Assembly: GCA_904419775.1 (NCBI GenBank)
Contig: CAJFSX010000011.1
Coordinates: 1-34,361, forward strand
DNA from: Candidatus Pararuminococcus gallinarum
GTDB lineage: Bacteria; Bacillota; Clostridia; Oscillospirales; Ruminococcaceae
Direction of reading: 5' to 3'
DNA length: 34,361 nt
Shown here: in pieces, positions 33,347 to 34,361 of the stretch
How positions within the stretch are numbered: the stretch's first letter is position 1
Layout of the letters: every line of letters starts with the position of its first letter
The notes under the pieces: model-generated
The model's input: only the letters and a program-made list of their open reading frames with translations
The model's database searches: none
Told to the model about the DNA's origin: nothing
Program-made: the position numbers and the translations under genes

Positions 33347-33375
33347 TTGTAATTCCTACTACTTTAGTATATATT
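33347..33375 (+). promoter_or_regulatory. Promoter of the cysteine desulfurase gene with a palindrome in its spacer
   Basis: -35 TTGTAA (33347-33352), 17-nt spacer, -10 TATATT (33370-33375). The spacer contains a perfect inverted repeat TACTA-CTT-TAGTA (33357-33369). A protein bound there would block RNA polymerase. The leader downstream holds a 6-bp hairpin GCTGCC/GGCAGC (33426-33442) before the ribosome binding site. Confidence 0.5.
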
Positions 33376-33463
33376 ATAGTTGTAAGGTTCTTGTGGCAAA
33401 ATAATGGAATATTTACAGCATAGAAGCTGCCCCACAGGCAGCGGTAGGAAAGGAACAACAAAG

Positions 33464-34361
33464 ATGAAAAAATTTGTTTACGCGGATAACGCCGCGACAA
33501 CCAAAATAACGCAGCCCGTTCTCGACGCTATGCTTCCGTGGCTAACCGAGGGCTATGGGAACGCATCCAGCATCTATTCCAAAGGGCGGGAGGCTCTCAA
33601 GGCACTAAACAGCGCCCGGGAAACTGTAGCTGGTTGTCTGGGAGCAAAGCCAGAGGAAATCTTCTTCACCTCCGGCGGCTCAGAGGCTGACAACTGGGCC
33701 ATCAAGGGCGTGGCCCACACCATGGCCAAAAAGGGAAAAAAGCATCTTATCACCTCTGTATTCGAGCATCACGCAGTCCTTCACACGATGGATGCCCTGC
33801 GCAAAGAGGGATTTGAAATCACCGAGCTTCCAGTCACTCCACAGGGACTTGTCCGGGTGGAGGATGTAGCCGCCGCGATCCGGGAAGATACGGCCCTTGT
33901 CACCATCATGTACGCCAACAATGAAATCGGAACCATCCAGCCCATTGCCGAAATCGGTAAGGTTTGCCACGAAAAAGGAGTGCTCTTTCACACCGACGCG
34001 GTACAAGCCGTGGGCAATGTCCCCATTGATGTAAAAGAGCAGAACATCGATCTGCTTTCCCTCTCTGGACATAAGCTCCACGGACCCAAAGGCGTAGGCG
34101 CCCTGTATATCCGCCGGGGGATCGTCATTCCTAACCTCATCGACGGCGGCGCTCAAGAAAAGTCCAAACGGGCAGGGACAGAAAATGTTGCCGGTATTGT
34201 TGGACTTGCTACGGCAATGGAAATCGCATGCAACGGCATTGAGGAGCGGGCCTCAAAGGTCAAACAGATGCGGGATCGTCTCATTGACGGGTTACTGCAA
34301 ATCCCCCGCTGCCGCCTAAACGGCGACCGAGAGAGACGGCTGCCGGGCAATGTAAATATCT
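33464..34361 (+). CDS. nifS: Cysteine desulfurase, NifS/IscS family (3' end outside window)
   Basis: A PLP enzyme that takes sulfur from cysteine to give alanine and an enzyme persulfide, feeding Fe-S cluster and tRNA-thiolation pathways. The first 299 codons are present and the frame is open at the right edge. The N-terminus VYADNAATT is typical. [11 protein letters not shown], the cofactor-stacking His in FEHHAV (about 102-103), HTDAVQAVG and the Schiff-base Lys204 in [10 protein letters not shown] are intact, and [12 protein letters not shown] follows. The active-site Cys loop would lie beyond the window, so the NifS/IscS versus SufS choice rests on the [10 protein letters not shown] form, which favours NifS/IscS. 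AGGAAAGGAA precedes the ATG. A scaffold or tRNA thiouridylase gene might follow. Confidence 0.93.
   Translation, partial: MKKFVYADNAATTKITQPVLDAMLPWLTEGYGNASSIYSKGREALKALNSARETVAGCLGAKPEEIFFTSGGSEADNWAIKGVAHTMAKKGKKHLITSVFEHHAVLHTMDALRKEGFEITELPVTPQGLVRVEDVAAAIREDTALVTIMYANNEIGTIQPIAEIGKVCHEKGVLFHTDAVQAVGNVPIDVKEQNIDLLSLSGHKLHGPKGVGALYIRRGIVIPNLIDGGAQEKSKRAGTENVAGIVGLATAMEIACNGIEERASKVKQMRDRLIDGLLQIPRCRLNGDRERRLPGNVNI

Overview
The window looks like core chromosome of a low- to mid-GC Gram-positive bacterium of the class Clostridia, most like the Oscillospiraceae/Ruminococcaceae group. The grounds are strong GGAGG-type ribosome binding sites, RNase J, the c-di-AMP phosphodiesterase GdpP, a BofA-type sporulation gene next to a DUF2508 gene, a perfect CIRCE operator, a type A RNase P RNA and a clostridial-type ParE/ParC pair. 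The lineage is inferred from gene content, not from a phylogeny. I see no rRNA, tRNA, insertion sequence, prophage or CRISPR array. Nearly all genes lie on the minus strand. Only rnpB, rnhA and the cut-off nifS-like gene at the right edge are on the plus strand.

Left part (1-6000): an orphan amino-acid solute-binding lipoprotein, a large membrane-anchored LysM-G5-M23 peptidoglycan hydrolase, and a complete polar amino-acid ABC transporter in the order binding protein, permease, ATPase, with a hairpin after the binding-protein gene. Middle-left (6000-10900): an RluA-family pseudouridine synthase, ilvE, gdhA, rnpB and a CIRCE-controlled small heat-shock protein. Most of these units have recognisable promoters and intrinsic terminators.

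Middle (10900-19300): a GNAT acetyltransferase, bofA with its DUF2508 partner, rnr (RNase R), secG, then parE-parC. The gap between parC and secG carries terminator-like signals in the wrong orientation for the flanking genes, which suggests a small plus-strand RNA. Middle-right (19300-30000): a long co-directional housekeeping cluster, rnj, gdpP, nitroreductase, rplI, dnaB, tilS, hpt, ftsH, with short gaps or overlaps from gdpP onward. It covers RNA decay, c-di-AMP turnover, replication, tRNA-Ile lysidinylation, purine salvage and membrane proteolysis.

Right part (30000-34361): a 788-residue nucleotidyltransferase / left-handed beta-helix / phosphohexomutase fusion in which almost every catalytic motif of both enzyme domains appears to be lost, then the divergent rnhA and a 3'-truncated cysteine desulfurase.

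The best candidates for something new are (i) this three-domain apparent pseudoenzyme, (ii) the putative plus-strand RNA at about 14782-14868, (iii) the divergent topoisomerase pair, with Gln at the quinolone-contact serine position and an upstream small ORF plus hairpin, and (iv) the structured leader and basic N-terminal extension of RNase J.
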